This document shows positions 1 through 11,552 of a stretch of 64,000 nt of DNA, piece after piece. Under the pieces are notes generated by a model, which was given only the letters and a program-made list of their open reading frames with translations, did not search any database and was not told the origin of the DNA. The translations under genes were made by a program, and so were the position numbers. The stretch comes from Clarkia xantiana subsp. parviflora (lineage: Eukaryota > Streptophyta > Magnoliopsida > Myrtales > Onagraceae): positions 11,168,090 to 11,232,089 of the forward strand of contig JAPTYO010000012.1 in assembly GCA_036873135.1 (NCBI GenBank). Reading direction: 5' to 3'. The first letter of the stretch is position 1, and every line of letters starts with the position of its first letter.

Positions 1-600
1 TCTCAGGATTAAAGTGTTGATACAGACTGTCTCAAGTTTGAAAAGTGTTGCAATTTGGTTTTCTGTTAAATTTAGGTGTTAAGTTTAATAGACTTAGATG
101 AAAAGACCATACTGCCACTTCCGATTTTGGCCACCCACCTCCGATTACAGCCACCCACCTCCGATTCCGACCACCCACCTCCGATTCCGACCCACCCACC
201 TCCGATTCCGACGCACCCACCTCCAATTTCGGCCACCCACCTCCAAACGAGATGATTCCGGTCTATTCCGACCCGATTCCAGCCGATTATGGCCGATTAC
301 GGCCCGATTCCAGCCGATTCCGGCCGATTTAGGGTTCCGACGGTGAAGCAGCTGACCTGATTTAGGGTTTAGGGTCCGGCGGTGGAGCAGCTTACCTGAT
401 TTAGGGTTTAGGGGTCGACCAATTACGGCCTATTCCGGCCGATTATGGCCTATTCCGGCCGATTCCGGCCTGATTCCGGCCAATTCCAGCCAATTTAGGA
501 TTCCGGCCGACTTAGGGTTCCGACCGATTTAGGGATCCGGCGGTGGAGCAGTGGACCTGATTTAGGGTTTAGGGGTAATTTGGGCATTTTCATTTAATGA
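1..600. repeat. GC-rich degenerate short repeats, probable inner part of a foldback element
   Basis: The stretch is built from short degenerate repeats of the type CCACCCACCTCCGATTCCGA (about 98-250) followed by GATTCCGGCC-like units and repeated GATTTAGGGTTTAGG blocks (about 290-580). The small reading frames on both strands are translations of the repeat and have no recognisable domain. The layout, a GC-rich repetitive core beside AT-rich arms, matches the inner parts of the foldback elements at 2380-3115 and 9750-10482. I see no clear terminal inverted repeat, because the left end may lie outside the window. Confidence 0.5.
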
Positions 601-1125
601 GTGTTAAGAAATAAACTTTATGAAGTTTGCTCCATGTTCGATTTTGGTGTCTGAAATTTAAAATGTTAAAATGGACAGTCCCATGTTTCATTTTTGTTGA
701 AATTTAGTGTCTCGGTGTGATTACTTTAGAGAAGCTAATCCCGACGAAGCCGACTGTCAAATAAGAGCTCTCATGCACGCTTCCTTCTCGTCACCTTGCC
801 AGGATTGTCACTTAAGAAGGTGGCCACATCCGCCCAAGTAAATCTCGCTCTATTGTCGCTGAAAATCACTATACAACACTCTGCTGGAAACCTTTTCTTT
901 CGGATGTCAAGTTTTAGAAGAAATTTGGGAATTTTATAAAAAGTAAAGATTGATGAATTATGAGGGGGTGAATCAATGAAAATGTTTGAAGGGAGAGGAA
1001 AAAACGCGCGTATACACCAAATTTCAATAAAAATGAATCATGAGATAGTCAATTTCAACATTTTAAACTTCAGACACCAAATCGAACATGAAGCAAACTT
1101 CAGACAGTTTATAGGTTCTTAACCC
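601..1125. mobile_element. Foldback (Mutator-like) MITE, subfamily A
   Basis: Both ends carry an inverted repeat of roughly 60-70 bp with a few mismatches. The left arm starts GTGTTAAGAA and includes CTCCATGTTCGATTTTGG; the right arm ends with the reverse complement and TTCTTAACCC. The inner part (about 720-900) is related to the inner part of 15697-16230. A clean 9-bp target duplication could not be read here, unlike in the sister copies, so the exact ends are uncertain by several bases. From 1126 to 1392 there is a second decayed arm (about 1180-1310) of the same kind and then the 3' flank of the cysteine synthase gene. Confidence 0.65.
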
Positions 1126-1392
1126 TCATTTTTATTTGATCATGTGCTGGTCACATAACTGAATTCTATTAAATTTAACCTCAAAATTTGACGGAGACAA
1201 CAAATAGCGACACTATTCAAACTTGGGACAGTATAAGTACGCGTCAGACACCAAACTGAAACACGAGGTAAACTTGAGACACTAAATAGTTCTTTTCCTA
1301 ATTTTTATTTTGTTTGAATAGATGGAGTACATTCCTACGCCAACTTCAGAATCTGCATTTTTGCAAAACAGGGATTGAAGTATTTGACAAAA

Positions 1393-4300
1393 TCATGGCT
1401 CAGGTTGCATCTTCTCACATTCATCTCGAATCGAGCTGAAGAGAACAGACGAGAGGTATCGCTCGCCAAAGCTCGGGAACACAACCTGCACACCAGCAAC
1501 TGCAAAGTTTCAGAATATTGGCTTGCGATGCAGGTCTTATTTTGTTCAATTATAATAGACATGCATACCGCAATCAGTTTCCCAGCGTTTTCAGGTCTCT
1601 TTGCCACTTGAATTGCAGCAAGAGCTGCTGCACCGGAAGATATTCCCACCTATGAACCAAAAATCATTTCAACATAACTATTCTTATAAGCCTTTTTGTT
1701 ACGTCCCCAGTGAATGTGGGTTTAGGGAGCTTTTAAATCTTTATTCAACGTTTGAAAATTAAGAGGGAGAGGAGTAGGACTAACCAACAAGCCTTCCTGT
1801 AGAGCCAACTGCTTTGCAGTTTCAACAGCGTCATCACTGGAAACCTGTGCAAATGATTTAAACATTGTGAGTCGAGATCCGAAAACGTTCGCATTTTCCC
1901 AAAGTAATCCAAAGATGAATCATGCAAATTATATGCTATGGCAACATCAACTCAATCCACCCAAATTAAATGTCCCAGTGCTGCTCAATATAAATGTATT
2001 TGTAAAGAAAAGTTGAAGACCAATAAATAAACCAGTAGTCATCCAATAATATAGAATAGTGGTTTAGATTAGCCTCCTTTTTGCTGTTTTTTTAACCGAA
2101 AAATATATCTTTTAGAGTTTCAGTGACTGATATTGTATCCAGCTAGGGTCCGAACCTGGCTGGGTCCAACCCAGACCAGGTTGCCCGAATTTTCTTTCAA
2201 GTGGAAGGAACTAGTTCATCAGTTTGCAACCTAGCGGTAACTTGTTACATGAACAGTTACTGGCTGATTCAGGAAGTTGTAAAGTTGAAGGAGTACCACA
2301 TGAAAAAAAAAAAAAAAAGTTGAAAAATCTGCAGCTTCATAAGATTTCATGGTATAAATTAAATGTTGGGTTCAAGAAAGGGTTAAGAACACAATAGGGG
2401 CCTGAATGTTTGCCCACATTGCCAAAAGGGGTCTGAATTGAAAAAACGTATTATTAAGGGCCTGAATTTTGAGTTTTGTGTTTTTTCAAGTCTCCGTCCA
2501 AATTTTCTGTTAAATCTAACAGAACCACGTGAAAAGACAAAAATACCCTTTTGTAATTATTATACAATTTATCAATTTAATTAATAAAATGTGAAATGTC
2601 TAAAATACCCCTACACACTAATTATGCAATTAAGGCCACTACGCTCCGGCCACCGCCCGGCGACCACCACCCGGCTCCGGCGACCACCACCGGCCTCCGG
2701 CAACTGCCACCGGCCTCCGGCGACCGCCACCGGCCTCCGGCGACCGCCACCGGCCTCCGATCGGAGCTTTTCGGTTGTCGCCGGAGGTCGGTGGTGGTCG
2801 CCGGAGGCCGGTGGTGGTTGCCGGAGTCGGGGTGGTGGTCGCCGGAGCTGTGGTGGCTTAAAGGGTATTTTCGTCATTTTAGGTCAAACATATGAGAGAC
2901 ACACTTTGGTCAAAGGGCATTTTCGGGTTTTCAAATTATTTTTGGTCACATGCCAAGCATGTGACCACTTTCCGTCACTTTTAACAGAAAAAATAGACGG
3001 AGACCTCACTTATACACAAAACTCAAAATTCAGGCCCTAAATAATACGTTTTTTCAATTCAGACCCCTTTTGGCAACATGGGCAAACATTCAGGCCCCTA
3101 TTGTGTTCTTAACCCTTCAAGAAAAGATAAAATAAAAAATATTGGAGACGAATAGAACCTCAATGACTTCATCCACTATATTTTCATCCAGATTCTTTGG
3201 CACAAAACCAGCCCCAATCCCTTGAATCTTGTGAGGCCCTGCAGATTTATAGAGAACATAATAACAGCTCCTTACAATTACAAGGACAACTTTTCAGGAA
3301 TTGGTTGAATATTCGAGTAAGAAAACAAAAGTACAGATTGGAAATTTTACCAGGTTTCCCACCAGAAAGGATATTGCTTTCTAATGGTTCCACACCAATG
3401 ACCTAGCATACAAAAGAAAGAGCCAAAATGCAATAAATATACTTGAGTTGGGAGGAAAAAAAGTTGATTCATGATCTCTTACAAATGCCATTATGAAGAT
3501 TAGGAAGCCAAATCACTTACAAATATAGAGTTAACCTTTGACAATAAAAGTCAAGTAATCACCTTTATGTTGGGATTTTTCTCTTTAAGGAACTGACCAA
3601 CTCCGGATATGGTTCCTCCAGTTCCTATGCCAGCAACAAAGATGTCTACCTTACCTCTTGTATCTTCCCAGATCTCAGGACCTGTTGTCTCGTAGTGTAC
3701 CTGCACATATTTGCACCGAATATATTCATGTTACTAAGCTGAAGTGCTTCTGTGATCAACTATGATAGAAAAAAACATTATTTACACTCCATTAAACAGA
3801 ATCATGGAAGCATTCACTTCTTCTAACAATTTGGTTTCGATAAAATTGCAAAAATTGAAATAAAACATGGCTTAAGCTTAGTGCGGAATACAAGTGTCAA
3901 ATGCCCACCACATAATAGTTTTACATGTTCAGTCTGTATATGGATCTGGATCACTTATAAAGTCCACTAGTAATGAAAAGTCTGCGTACAGACCAGGCCC
4001 TACTGTCCCCCATAAAGGGCCTCGTGCATACAGCCACACACACAGAAAACAAATAGATCCTGATAGCACGTTATGGCTGGAGATAAAGTTTCACGTTCAT
4101 TTAGGTGAAAGAGTTTGTGTGAAAAATAAGTGTCAAATGTCCATGCACCTGTTAGTCTATGTTTTTGTGTTGGATAGAGATTTGGATCTCTTATTAAACC
4201 TAGTAAATTTTAGAATTGCAATTGCTAACATCGATCACCAAGTGAATGTGACACTTCTAGAACAAGCTAAAGGTCACCCAACTATTAATTAGGTTATGTT

Positions 4301-6618
4301 TTTAGGATATGGATTTGGATCACTTTCTGATGTCCAGTAGTAAATTTAACAATGGCTATCATTTGACCATTAAAGAGCAAGTGAATGTGATACTTCTGCA
4401 TCAAGTCTTGAGATTTCCCTCTACCACCTATTTGGATTCCGCCACTTTGGTTGGGCACTGGAGTCTTGCCTAAATGATTTTACCATTCTATAAGATAAAG
4501 AACTTCAAACCTTAGGGTTTGCAGGATTATCAAACTGCTGAAGTATATAAGCGTCTGGTGTGTTGCTCAAGATCTCTTCAGCTTTCTGAACTGCTCCTTT
4601 CATTCCTTTGGCTGGATCAGTCAAGATAAGCTCAGCTCCAAAAGCTTTTAAGAGAACCCTTCTTTCCATACTCATTGAAGCTGGCATTGTCAGAATCAGC
4701 TTATATCCTTTTGATGCAGCTATAAATGCAAGACCAATTCCTGTATTTCCACTTGTAGGTTCCACCAAAATACTCTACAAAAGAAATAACATCAGGTGAA
4801 GAAATGGAATGTGCCATCTAACCAAAATGCAATCTTGACAGCATGAAGATCTGCCCATGCTAGGAGGAAAATAAAACATTATTTTTGCGCATTGTAAATG
4901 TAAGAATTATTTATACATGATCTCATTCTAGCACGGATCATCAGATTGCATCTAGGTTTCTTTGAGTGCAATCCCAACGAAACCCATGATCCAGGTCCTT
5001 GAATATTTACACTGTTTTATATAACTTAAAAACAAGACTTGCTCTAGCTGGAGAGGCATCATACATGAGTGAGGAATGAAGTGAAATCGACATAAAGGCA
5101 TCGTCTCCCTTAGCAAATTTAAAATCTCAAATACATGAAATTACTAAAGGTTAAAGAATAGAAGAGAGTTGTGACTATCAAACAACAATGCAGATGCATC
5201 TGAACAGCAGCTATAATCTATTACCTTGCCAGGTGTTATAAGGCCTTTCTTCTCTGCATCAGAGATCATACTGTTACCTATCCTGCAAGACAATTACCAT
5301 TCATAGATAATTGGGTTAATCATCCATTTCGGAGTATTCTTCATCGCAACTAAAGGGAAAGGAGGGTTTTTACAAATAACTAAAGTTACAAATTCAAGGG
5401 AAAAAATAATCCATAACCAATATGGTGCTAAGACTGAATATGATGTCACTGTCTATTCACACTGTCTCTGGAACACTCTAAATATATTTATACAGACTAT
5501 ATTCCAGCAGAAGTCTCACTCTAGTTCTTGTTCTTCGTCCTTCAGATAATTCTAAGAAGATTCACAACAACCAATTTGCTGAGACTTGCACTTAACCACA
5601 AGAACATACAGCCCCCGTGATTCACAGATGGCAGTGCATTCTGTAACTTTCTTCTGGAAATACCAACAATGATGAAGAAGTGATTAAAAGTTAAAAGAGG
5701 CAAGGTATCAGTCTTCACCTGTCCTTCACACTGCAACATGGCTCCATGATCTCAAGCTTGGCTGCAATACTTGCAACACTACCCTTCACAATATTATTCA
5801 AGTACACCATTGGGGTTCTGCCAATAAGCTGCGTAGGAAAGACAAGTAAAATCAAGTTACTGAAAGGTTGGTACATTATACTCTTCTCTTCTTTTAAAAG
5901 AACCACCCAATTAGGTCTCGAGACCACATCAGATAAAGACCTAACTATGTACAATGCAAAAGTTGAAAAAAGTAATATGCACTAGCTGATAAACTCCACA
6001 TTTTATGATCCTCAATCTTATTGCTAAATCGTCGAGTTAATTAAATACAATGTGTTATATCAATGACAAAGCATGAAGAACATGAAGGTTAACTCACTAC
6101 TCACTAGAAAATCAACCAGTAAGGCAGTAACCTACTTAAACGAATACGAAACCTCACCAAGAACCTCGTCATAGTAAAAATATGTAATATAAAGCAGAAA
6201 CTGCATCAAATCAAACATTTTCAGTGATAAACTAGATTCATTTAATAGTTATAACACTATCCCAAATCAAAGCAAGGGACAAATGAATAGGATTCTTGAG
6301 AAACTCCAAATAGTTGAAAAGGATAACGGAACAAAGCCATTCGGATTGGCTGTACGTATTTACCTGAGTGACGTCATCGGCGATGTTGAGGCCCTCAATC
6401 TGGGTCTCAGGCCTAAGAGAGACAGCTTTGCAGACAATTGAGAGGCCAAAGCCGTTTGACCTCTTCTTCGTGGTGGCCTTCAATTTCAGAGGAGTGTAAG
6501 AGGTGACAGCCGATGAAAGCCTCAGACCCCGGGATTCGGGGAAGAGCTCCGCCTTGGAAGTGGAAGACGTCAGCGAATTGATCATCAGAGATGAAGCAGC
6601 GGAGGATGACACAGCCAT
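1393..6618 (-). CDS. OASB: Cysteine synthase / O-acetylserine (thiol) lyase, plastid form
   Basis: The enzyme makes cysteine from O-acetylserine and sulfide with pyridoxal phosphate (PLP), in the plastid stroma. Ten exons were read with GT-AG borders: 6364-6618, 5719-5828, 5225-5282, 4511-4774, 3563-3700, 3351-3402, 3159-3238, 1785-1844, 1569-1649, 1393-1485. They join in frame to 396 aa, close to the about 392 aa of the Arabidopsis plastid form. Residues 1 to about 60 form a Ser/Thr-rich, acid-poor transit peptide. The PLP lysine lies in SVKDR (K120), the substrate loop is TSGNTG (148-153), the phosphate loop GTGGT (255-259), and the C-terminal GISSGA starts at 341. The start is the first ATG of the transit peptide. 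The segment CKAVSLRP then EGLNIADD resembles the plastid rather than the mitochondrial isoform. The intron between exons 7 and 8 holds a foldback element. No coding defect is visible. Confidence 0.97.
2380..3115. mobile_element. Foldback (Mutator-like) element, subfamily B, in a cysteine synthase intron
   Basis: A 736-bp element with long inverted arms. The left end reads GGGTTAAGAACACAATAGGG and the right end is its reverse complement. It is flanked by a perfect 9-bp target duplication, TTCAAGAAA, at 2371-2379 and 3116-3124, as expected for Mutator-superfamily insertion. The core (about 2640-2850) is an imperfect GC-rich palindrome made of repeats of the CTCCGGCGACC type, which creates spurious reading frames on both strands. 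No transposase is present, so it must be mobilised in trans. It sits in the intron between exons 7 and 8 of the cysteine synthase gene, with its right end 43 bp inside the intron from the exon 7 splice donor. Confidence 0.92.
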
Positions 6619-7088
6619 TGTCGGACTTCTGTTCAGAGAGAGAAAGGAATGTCTGAGGTTAAGCGGTACGCATAAAAGGTGTATCATCGACGAGGAAGAA
6701 AGAACATAAGTAGTTTGGACGGTAGTGAATGACTGAAGTGTTGCATGATCCGGGTGTATACAGTTGATTAGCTGGATCCTGATTTCTCTCCCTCAAAGCG
6801 CAATGACCCCGGTGTATACTGGAAATTACCATATTAACGATCACGAAAGTTATCTAATCTAAATCTAATGAACGGAGGCCAAAATCTTGGCAACGACCCT
6901 CGAAGATTTATTTTCCTTTACTGAGAAAAAAATTGTTTATTTATATTTCCCTTTTCTTTTGTATATATATAAATATAATAAAACTTCAACGTGCAATCAT
7001 GACAATTTTATTTCTGTACTGTACCTTAAATATAGGTCCAGTTCATAAAAAAGAAATATAGGTCCAAATGCACAATAATTTTCTCTTT
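6619..7088. other. 5' flank of cysteine synthase gene
   Basis: This is the upstream side of the minus-strand cysteine synthase gene and should hold its promoter and 5' UTR. The sequence is ordinary AT-rich intergenic DNA with a short run of TATATATAAATA-like sequence near 6961-6975. I see no confident core promoter element and no other gene. Confidence 0.4.
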
Positions 7089-7640
7089 GTTTTTTTTTTT
7101 TTTTTTTTTGTAAATAAGGGAGTACAAAAAGTCTAGTTTACAATAGCCCTATCTTGGGACATGCCTAGAGCATCGTACATCATAAGTTGTCTTAAACTAC
7201 TAGGGAGAACCGAATGGACAATAAAGGGACAATCCATCTTCACAGCGGACTTCGCAAGTTGATCTGCTACTTTGTTTCCTTCTCGGAAGATATGTCTGAT
7301 CTTGAATGTTACAAAAGATTGAAGAAGTTTCCTACAATCCAAAAATAAAGGCATTAGAGGTCTATTTTCATTAGACTCCTCCGTGATTAGGTGAATGGCT
7401 TCTTTTGCATTCATCTCAACATAGATCGAGTCTATGTTGAGATTTTTAGCCATTTTTAACCCATCCCGAAGAGCCCAAAGTTCAGCAACTAAGCTATTTG
7501 TATAACCAACACGCCTTTGAAAGCCATGAATCCAACCACCAAATTCATTTCGTAGAACCCCCCACCTCCGGCCGGTCCAGGATTACCAAATGAAGAACCA
7601 TCTGTGCTTAATGCATCACTTCTACCTTTAGATTTTGTGT
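7089..7640 (-). pseudogene. 5'-truncated LINE: RNase H domain and poly(A) tail
   Basis: On the minus strand an RNase H-like domain of the type found at the end of plant non-LTR retrotransposons can be read. It begins with a TDGSSFGNPGPAG motif (about 7580-7620), continues through LVAELWALRDGL, and ends at a stop near 7133. About 20 bp further on, the minus strand runs into a 23-nt A tract (T tract at 7089-7110), which looks like a retroposition tail. The frame is broken by one extra G in a G run near 7560, just after the GNPGPAG motif. The apurinic endonuclease and reverse transcriptase are absent, so this is a dead 5'-truncated copy. I could not identify a target duplication. Confidence 0.8.
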
Positions 7641-7770
7641 ATTTCTATGTTGTATTTGTTTCCGTTGTTCTGTTAGTACCTGCTCTACTAGGTCGGGAAT
7701 TGGTTATTAATCAATCTATCTCCAGAGTAGGTATTTTAAAATTTGTAGTGTGTAATAGTCATTATTTCAA

Positions 7771-9215
7771 GGGTTAATAGGTCTTTTGGTACAACATGTT
7801 TGAAGATTTTTATTTTTTGGTGCAACGCCTTTTTTTTGTATACTTTTGGTGCAATACATTTGCAATTTGTACCACTTTTGGTGCATCCGTTAATTGACCG
7901 TTAAATAATCACGTGATTTGCACATGCCTAGCCCCAAATTTCTATTTTTTTTCAGTTTAGTTCTCAAATTTATTGTCCTAAGTTTTTATTTTTTTCAATT
8001 TAGCCCCTAAACATTTTCAACCGCACCCTAGGGCTAAATTGACCTAGTCATGGTCCGACCCATGGCTAGGTCGAACCATGGCTAGGGTCACCGGACCTAG
8101 GCGAACTTAACCATAGTTCTGCCTAGCCATGGGTCGGATTAGGGGTGAGCTTGGGACGGCACGAGCGGGTTTTTTCATGAGCCCGAGCCCGAAAAATTCG
8201 GGACACATATTTTTAGCCCGAGCCCGAATTTAAGGGAAATGTCCCGCTCGAGTCGGGACTTCGGAACTCGGTCTCGGGCTAGCCCGAAATTTGAAACGTA
8301 AATCTGAAAAAAAAAAAAAAAAAAAAAAAAATTAAACTTCAAATTCAATTGAATGGCTGAGGAGAAAATTGAATAGTTAGTAAATGTATCAATCTCTCTC
8401 TTATGGAAGAGGGAAGATAGACATAGATAGAAATTGACTCTATCGAGAAGAAAGGAAGAAGGAAAGATTGATACCAAAGTGATAGTAGTATCCGAGTGTA
8501 GAACAGATGCAATCTGAGTTGACTACTACAAGTATATGCATATCTAGTGCAGTGGAGACTAAAGCATTGAATGAGGAGAAAATAGCTAGCTCTAGATGTC
8601 TATCTTCTTTCTCTAAGATTGAATAGGGTTAGTGAGGTTTTTTCATCTTTCAATATTTATCTTCTCTCTAAAATTAAATGACTATGTTACTTTCGACAGT
8701 GGGTAGTTGGGTGGTGGGGCCGCTGCAGGACATAATTAAACAGACATGTGAAAGTGAGAAAGGCAGTATATTCGTACCAAAAAAAGAGAAAGGCAGTATA
8801 AATAAAATAAAGTTATAAAAAAAACAGATTGTATCGGGACGGGCTCGGGACTTTCGGGCTTTTGCATAAAAGGCCCGAGCCCGAGCTCAGAGAAAATGTC
8901 CCGCCCGAATTGGGCCCGGGCTCATCTCGGGACAGGTTTTTCGGGATTTCGGGCTTGTCGGGATTTTTGCTCAGCCCTAGGTCGGAACATAGCTAGGTCA
9001 ATTTAGACTTAGAGTCCAATTGTGTCAATTTTACCATAAGGCTAAATTGACCTAGCCATGTTTCGACCCATGACTAGGTCGGACCATGGCTAGGGTCACA
9101 GGCCTTGGTGATCCTAGCCATGGTTCGACTTAGCCATTTTCGGACCATGGCTAGGTCAATTTAGCCAGGGTGCGGTTGAAAATGTTTAGGGGCTAAATTG
9201 CAAAAATAAAAACTT
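7771..9215. mobile_element. Foldback element, right end lost, split by an hAT-like MITE
   Basis: The left end reads GGGTTAATAGGTCTTTTGG, almost the same as the left end of the complete element at 55670-56192. The interior on both sides of the insert at 8140-8979 carries repeated CCTAGCCATGG / CCATGGCTAGG blocks in inverted arrangement (8030-8130 and 9040-9180) and the arm sequence CAATTTAGCCCCTAAACATT, mirrored near 9185-9210. The right terminal arm is missing after about 9215, so the element is deleted at that end. No coding capacity. Confidence 0.75.
8140..8979. mobile_element. hAT-like MITE
   Basis: The left end TAGGGGTGAGC is matched at the right by GCTCAGCCCTA. The flanks GGTCGGAT (8132-8139) and GGTCGGAA (8980-8987) form an 8-bp target duplication with one mismatch, as for hAT transposons. 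Subterminal regions contain many CCCGAGCCCG and GTCCCG repeats in inverted arrangement (8155-8285 and 8835-8965). There is a poly(A) run at 8308-8330. No transposase is visible. It is inserted inside the larger foldback element, so it is the younger of the two. Confidence 0.75.
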
Positions 9216-9419
9216 TGAAGAACGAGTGCTGTAATTCCGTCCACATTCAATCAGCTGAATAGTCCATCTTCTCTATAATAAAGCGTCATATGCATTTTTG
9301 AACTGCCACTATGTCTATATCCATCTCCAAAAATCTGCAAAACATATAATTTTCAGTTAACCATAACAAACAGAATTAACAGTATGTCAAAACTGCAAAA
9401 TCACACCTTTACCTTCACT

Positions 9420-9745
9420 ACTTAACGAAATCTTGCAGTTGCTTTTGGAAGAAGAATGTTGGGGTTACGAGTATGCGGTTTCTGCTTCGTGATTTCCTTC
9501 CACTTAGAGCCATCATCATGAGCACGAGACGATATGCTCCACAAGATGTCACCACTCTGCACCTTTGATGGTTCCATGCCAGTAGAAACTTGCTCGGATT
9601 TCATAAGTGGGTGCTAGTTATTCTTTCCCATCCCATTCGCAACTAACCATCGAGAACCCGACTGTTGCTGGGATTTCGTCCCCCATAACTTCTTATTCTT
9701 CTCGGGATCACTCTTTAATCCCGCAACATTAACTTCTGTAGTCTC
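9420..9745 (-). pseudogene. Unidentified protein-coding fragment with a stop
   Basis: The minus strand from about 9745 to 9422 reads as one frame of about 108 codons interrupted by a single TAG near 9616-9618, just before the ORF that begins MKSEQVSTG. The composition is protein-like: the motifs KNKKLWGTKS, SRWLVANGMG, DILWSISSRAHDD and KWKEITKQKP look like the C-terminal part of a real gene. I do not recognise the family. It may be a pseudogene scrap, or a 3' exon of a gene whose other exons were lost to the neighbouring insertions. It lies between two truncated foldback elements. Confidence 0.4.
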
Positions 9746-9749
9746 GGTA

Positions 9750-10482
9750 CTTTGTGATTTTTAGGTTTTCCGTCCAAATTTTCTAACAAACTTAACAGAA
9801 CCGCTTGAAATGTTAAAAATACCCTTTTACAATATTTGAATTAATAAAAAGTTTAATTAATATAAAGATGAATTGATAAAAATACCCTTGTCCATAATTT
9901 AAACATAACCCAACTCCGGCCACCATCATGACTCCGGCCGGCCACCACCCAACTCCGGCGACCACCACTAACAACTCCGGCGACCGCTACCCAACTCTGA
10001 TGACCGCCACCACGGCCCAAATCGGAGCCACAAAGCTCCGATCTGGGGCCACAGAGCTTTGATCGGAGCCACCGAGCTCCGATCGGAGCTTTGTGGCTCC
10101 GATTTGGGCCTAATCGGGACCGCGGTTGCGGTCGTCCGAGTTGAGTGGTGGTCGTCGGAGTCGGGTTGTGGTTGCCGGAGTTGGGTGGCGGTCACCGGAG
10201 CTGTGAGTGGTGGTCGCCGGAGTTGGGTGGTGGCCTTAAGGGCATTTTCGTCTTTTCATTCAAGCAAGTGAGATGCAAGAAGAGTATTTTTGGAATTTAA
10301 TTTTATTTCTGGTCACATGCCATGCACATGACCAATTTCCGTCAGTTTTAACGGAAAAAACTAACAGAGACCTCTATTATCTACAAGTCGAATCTTCAGA
10401 CCTCTGTTATCACTATTTCAATCTTAAGATCTTTCAAATTCACAATGGCCAATTTTCAGACCTCTCCCAGGTTATTGACCCT
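9750..10482. mobile_element. Foldback (Mutator-like) element, left terminus lost
   Basis: This is related to 2380-3115. The segment from 9770 (CCGTCCAAATTTTCT) matches the sub-terminal part of that element, and the core (9910-10230) is the same kind of GC-rich inverted repeat of CTCCGGCGACC units around AGCTCCGATCGGAGC. The right arm ends TTATTGACCCT at 10482, but the matching left arm is absent, so about 100 bp of the left end has been deleted or replaced. Reading frames in the core are by-products of the palindrome. Confidence 0.7.
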
Positions 10483-10820
10483 AAAATCAATGTACCCACA
10501 TAAAATAATCTTTTTTTAGGTATATATATATATAAAGGGCTGGTTCATTAAAATGATAAGAACAACTTTTAAATAGTAATAAATACACTAAGTGTGAATC
10601 AGTTCAAGAACTTTTGATTCTATTATCTGCTAATACATGTTCAACAAATACTACAGAAAGCATTACAATTTCAGCTTGGTTACTCATATTTGCTAATTCA
10701 AAGAAAAAAAATACATTAAAAGGTACATGGAAAGCTTTAACAGCGATTCAATTCAATAACCAACGAAGATAAAGAGCGATTCGATTTAAATACCAGTGAA
10801 GATTGAATCCGACAACAACT

Positions 10821-10982
10821 TTGAAGAAGGTGAACCAATCAACCATTCAAGGAAGACGAATCAAGCTACCGTTGAATGAAGACATACATATCAAGCGGAT
10901 GTTGAAGAAGGTGAACCAATCAACCATTCAAGGAAGACGAATCAAACTACTGTCGAATGAAGACATACCAATCGAGTGGATG
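10821..10982. repeat. 81-bp tandem duplication, two copies
   Basis: Two adjacent copies of an 81-bp unit start at 10821 and 10902 (TTGAAGAAGGTGAACCAATC). The unit is a multiple of three, so a short plus-strand frame stays open across both copies with a repeated LKKVNQSTIQGRRIKL motif, but it has no other gene features. The remainder of 10483-11552 is AT-rich intergenic DNA downstream of the trigger-factor-like gene, and I see no other gene in it. Confidence 0.7.
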
Positions 10983-11552
10983 GTGAAATAGGAACGCTAC
11001 TGCAATGGATCGGAGCCGATCTGAAACATTCGCCATCAATGGATTTGTAACGCGAGAAGAAAGCTGTAATTGAAACTAAAGAATCGTGAAGAAGAAGCGT
11101 AAAGAAGCTGACATAAAAATAACTGTGAAGCGCGTGGATGGTACTGTCCAATTAGAAACTTAATGGCTGACATGGGAAAAGATTAAAAGCCTAATAATCT
11201 AAGTGCATCTAAATTATATAATATATAGATAGATTGTTAGACTGGCAAGCTAAGCAAATAAGTAAATGTTTGACCAATACTTTTCTTTACAAAAATAAAA
11301 AATAAAAAATCCGCAGAATGTTTTAGGGGTTCCAATTAAGATGTGTTTGTTCCACACCTAGAATATGCATTAACTGAGTGAACCAGTAAAAGGTAAATTA
11401 CTGACGAACGCCTTTCACGGTCATAGAGTAATGTTATGCATACACTTATACAGTTGTTGAGGCTAATTGAATTTGTCTATCTATTATAGTTTTGGCTTAT
11501 ATAATGTAATAACCATTCTAACAACAACAATAATTCCACACAGGGAGCAGAC

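Noticed and set aside
2591..3040. Overlapping reading frames of 88-149 codons on both strands
   Set aside because: They are translations of the GC-rich palindromic core of a foldback element with a 9-bp target duplication, inside a gene intron.
3894..4292. 132-codon plus-strand frame
   Set aside because: Lies inside a cysteine synthase intron, antisense, with degenerate repeats (GGATCTGGATCACTTATAAA-like) and no domain.
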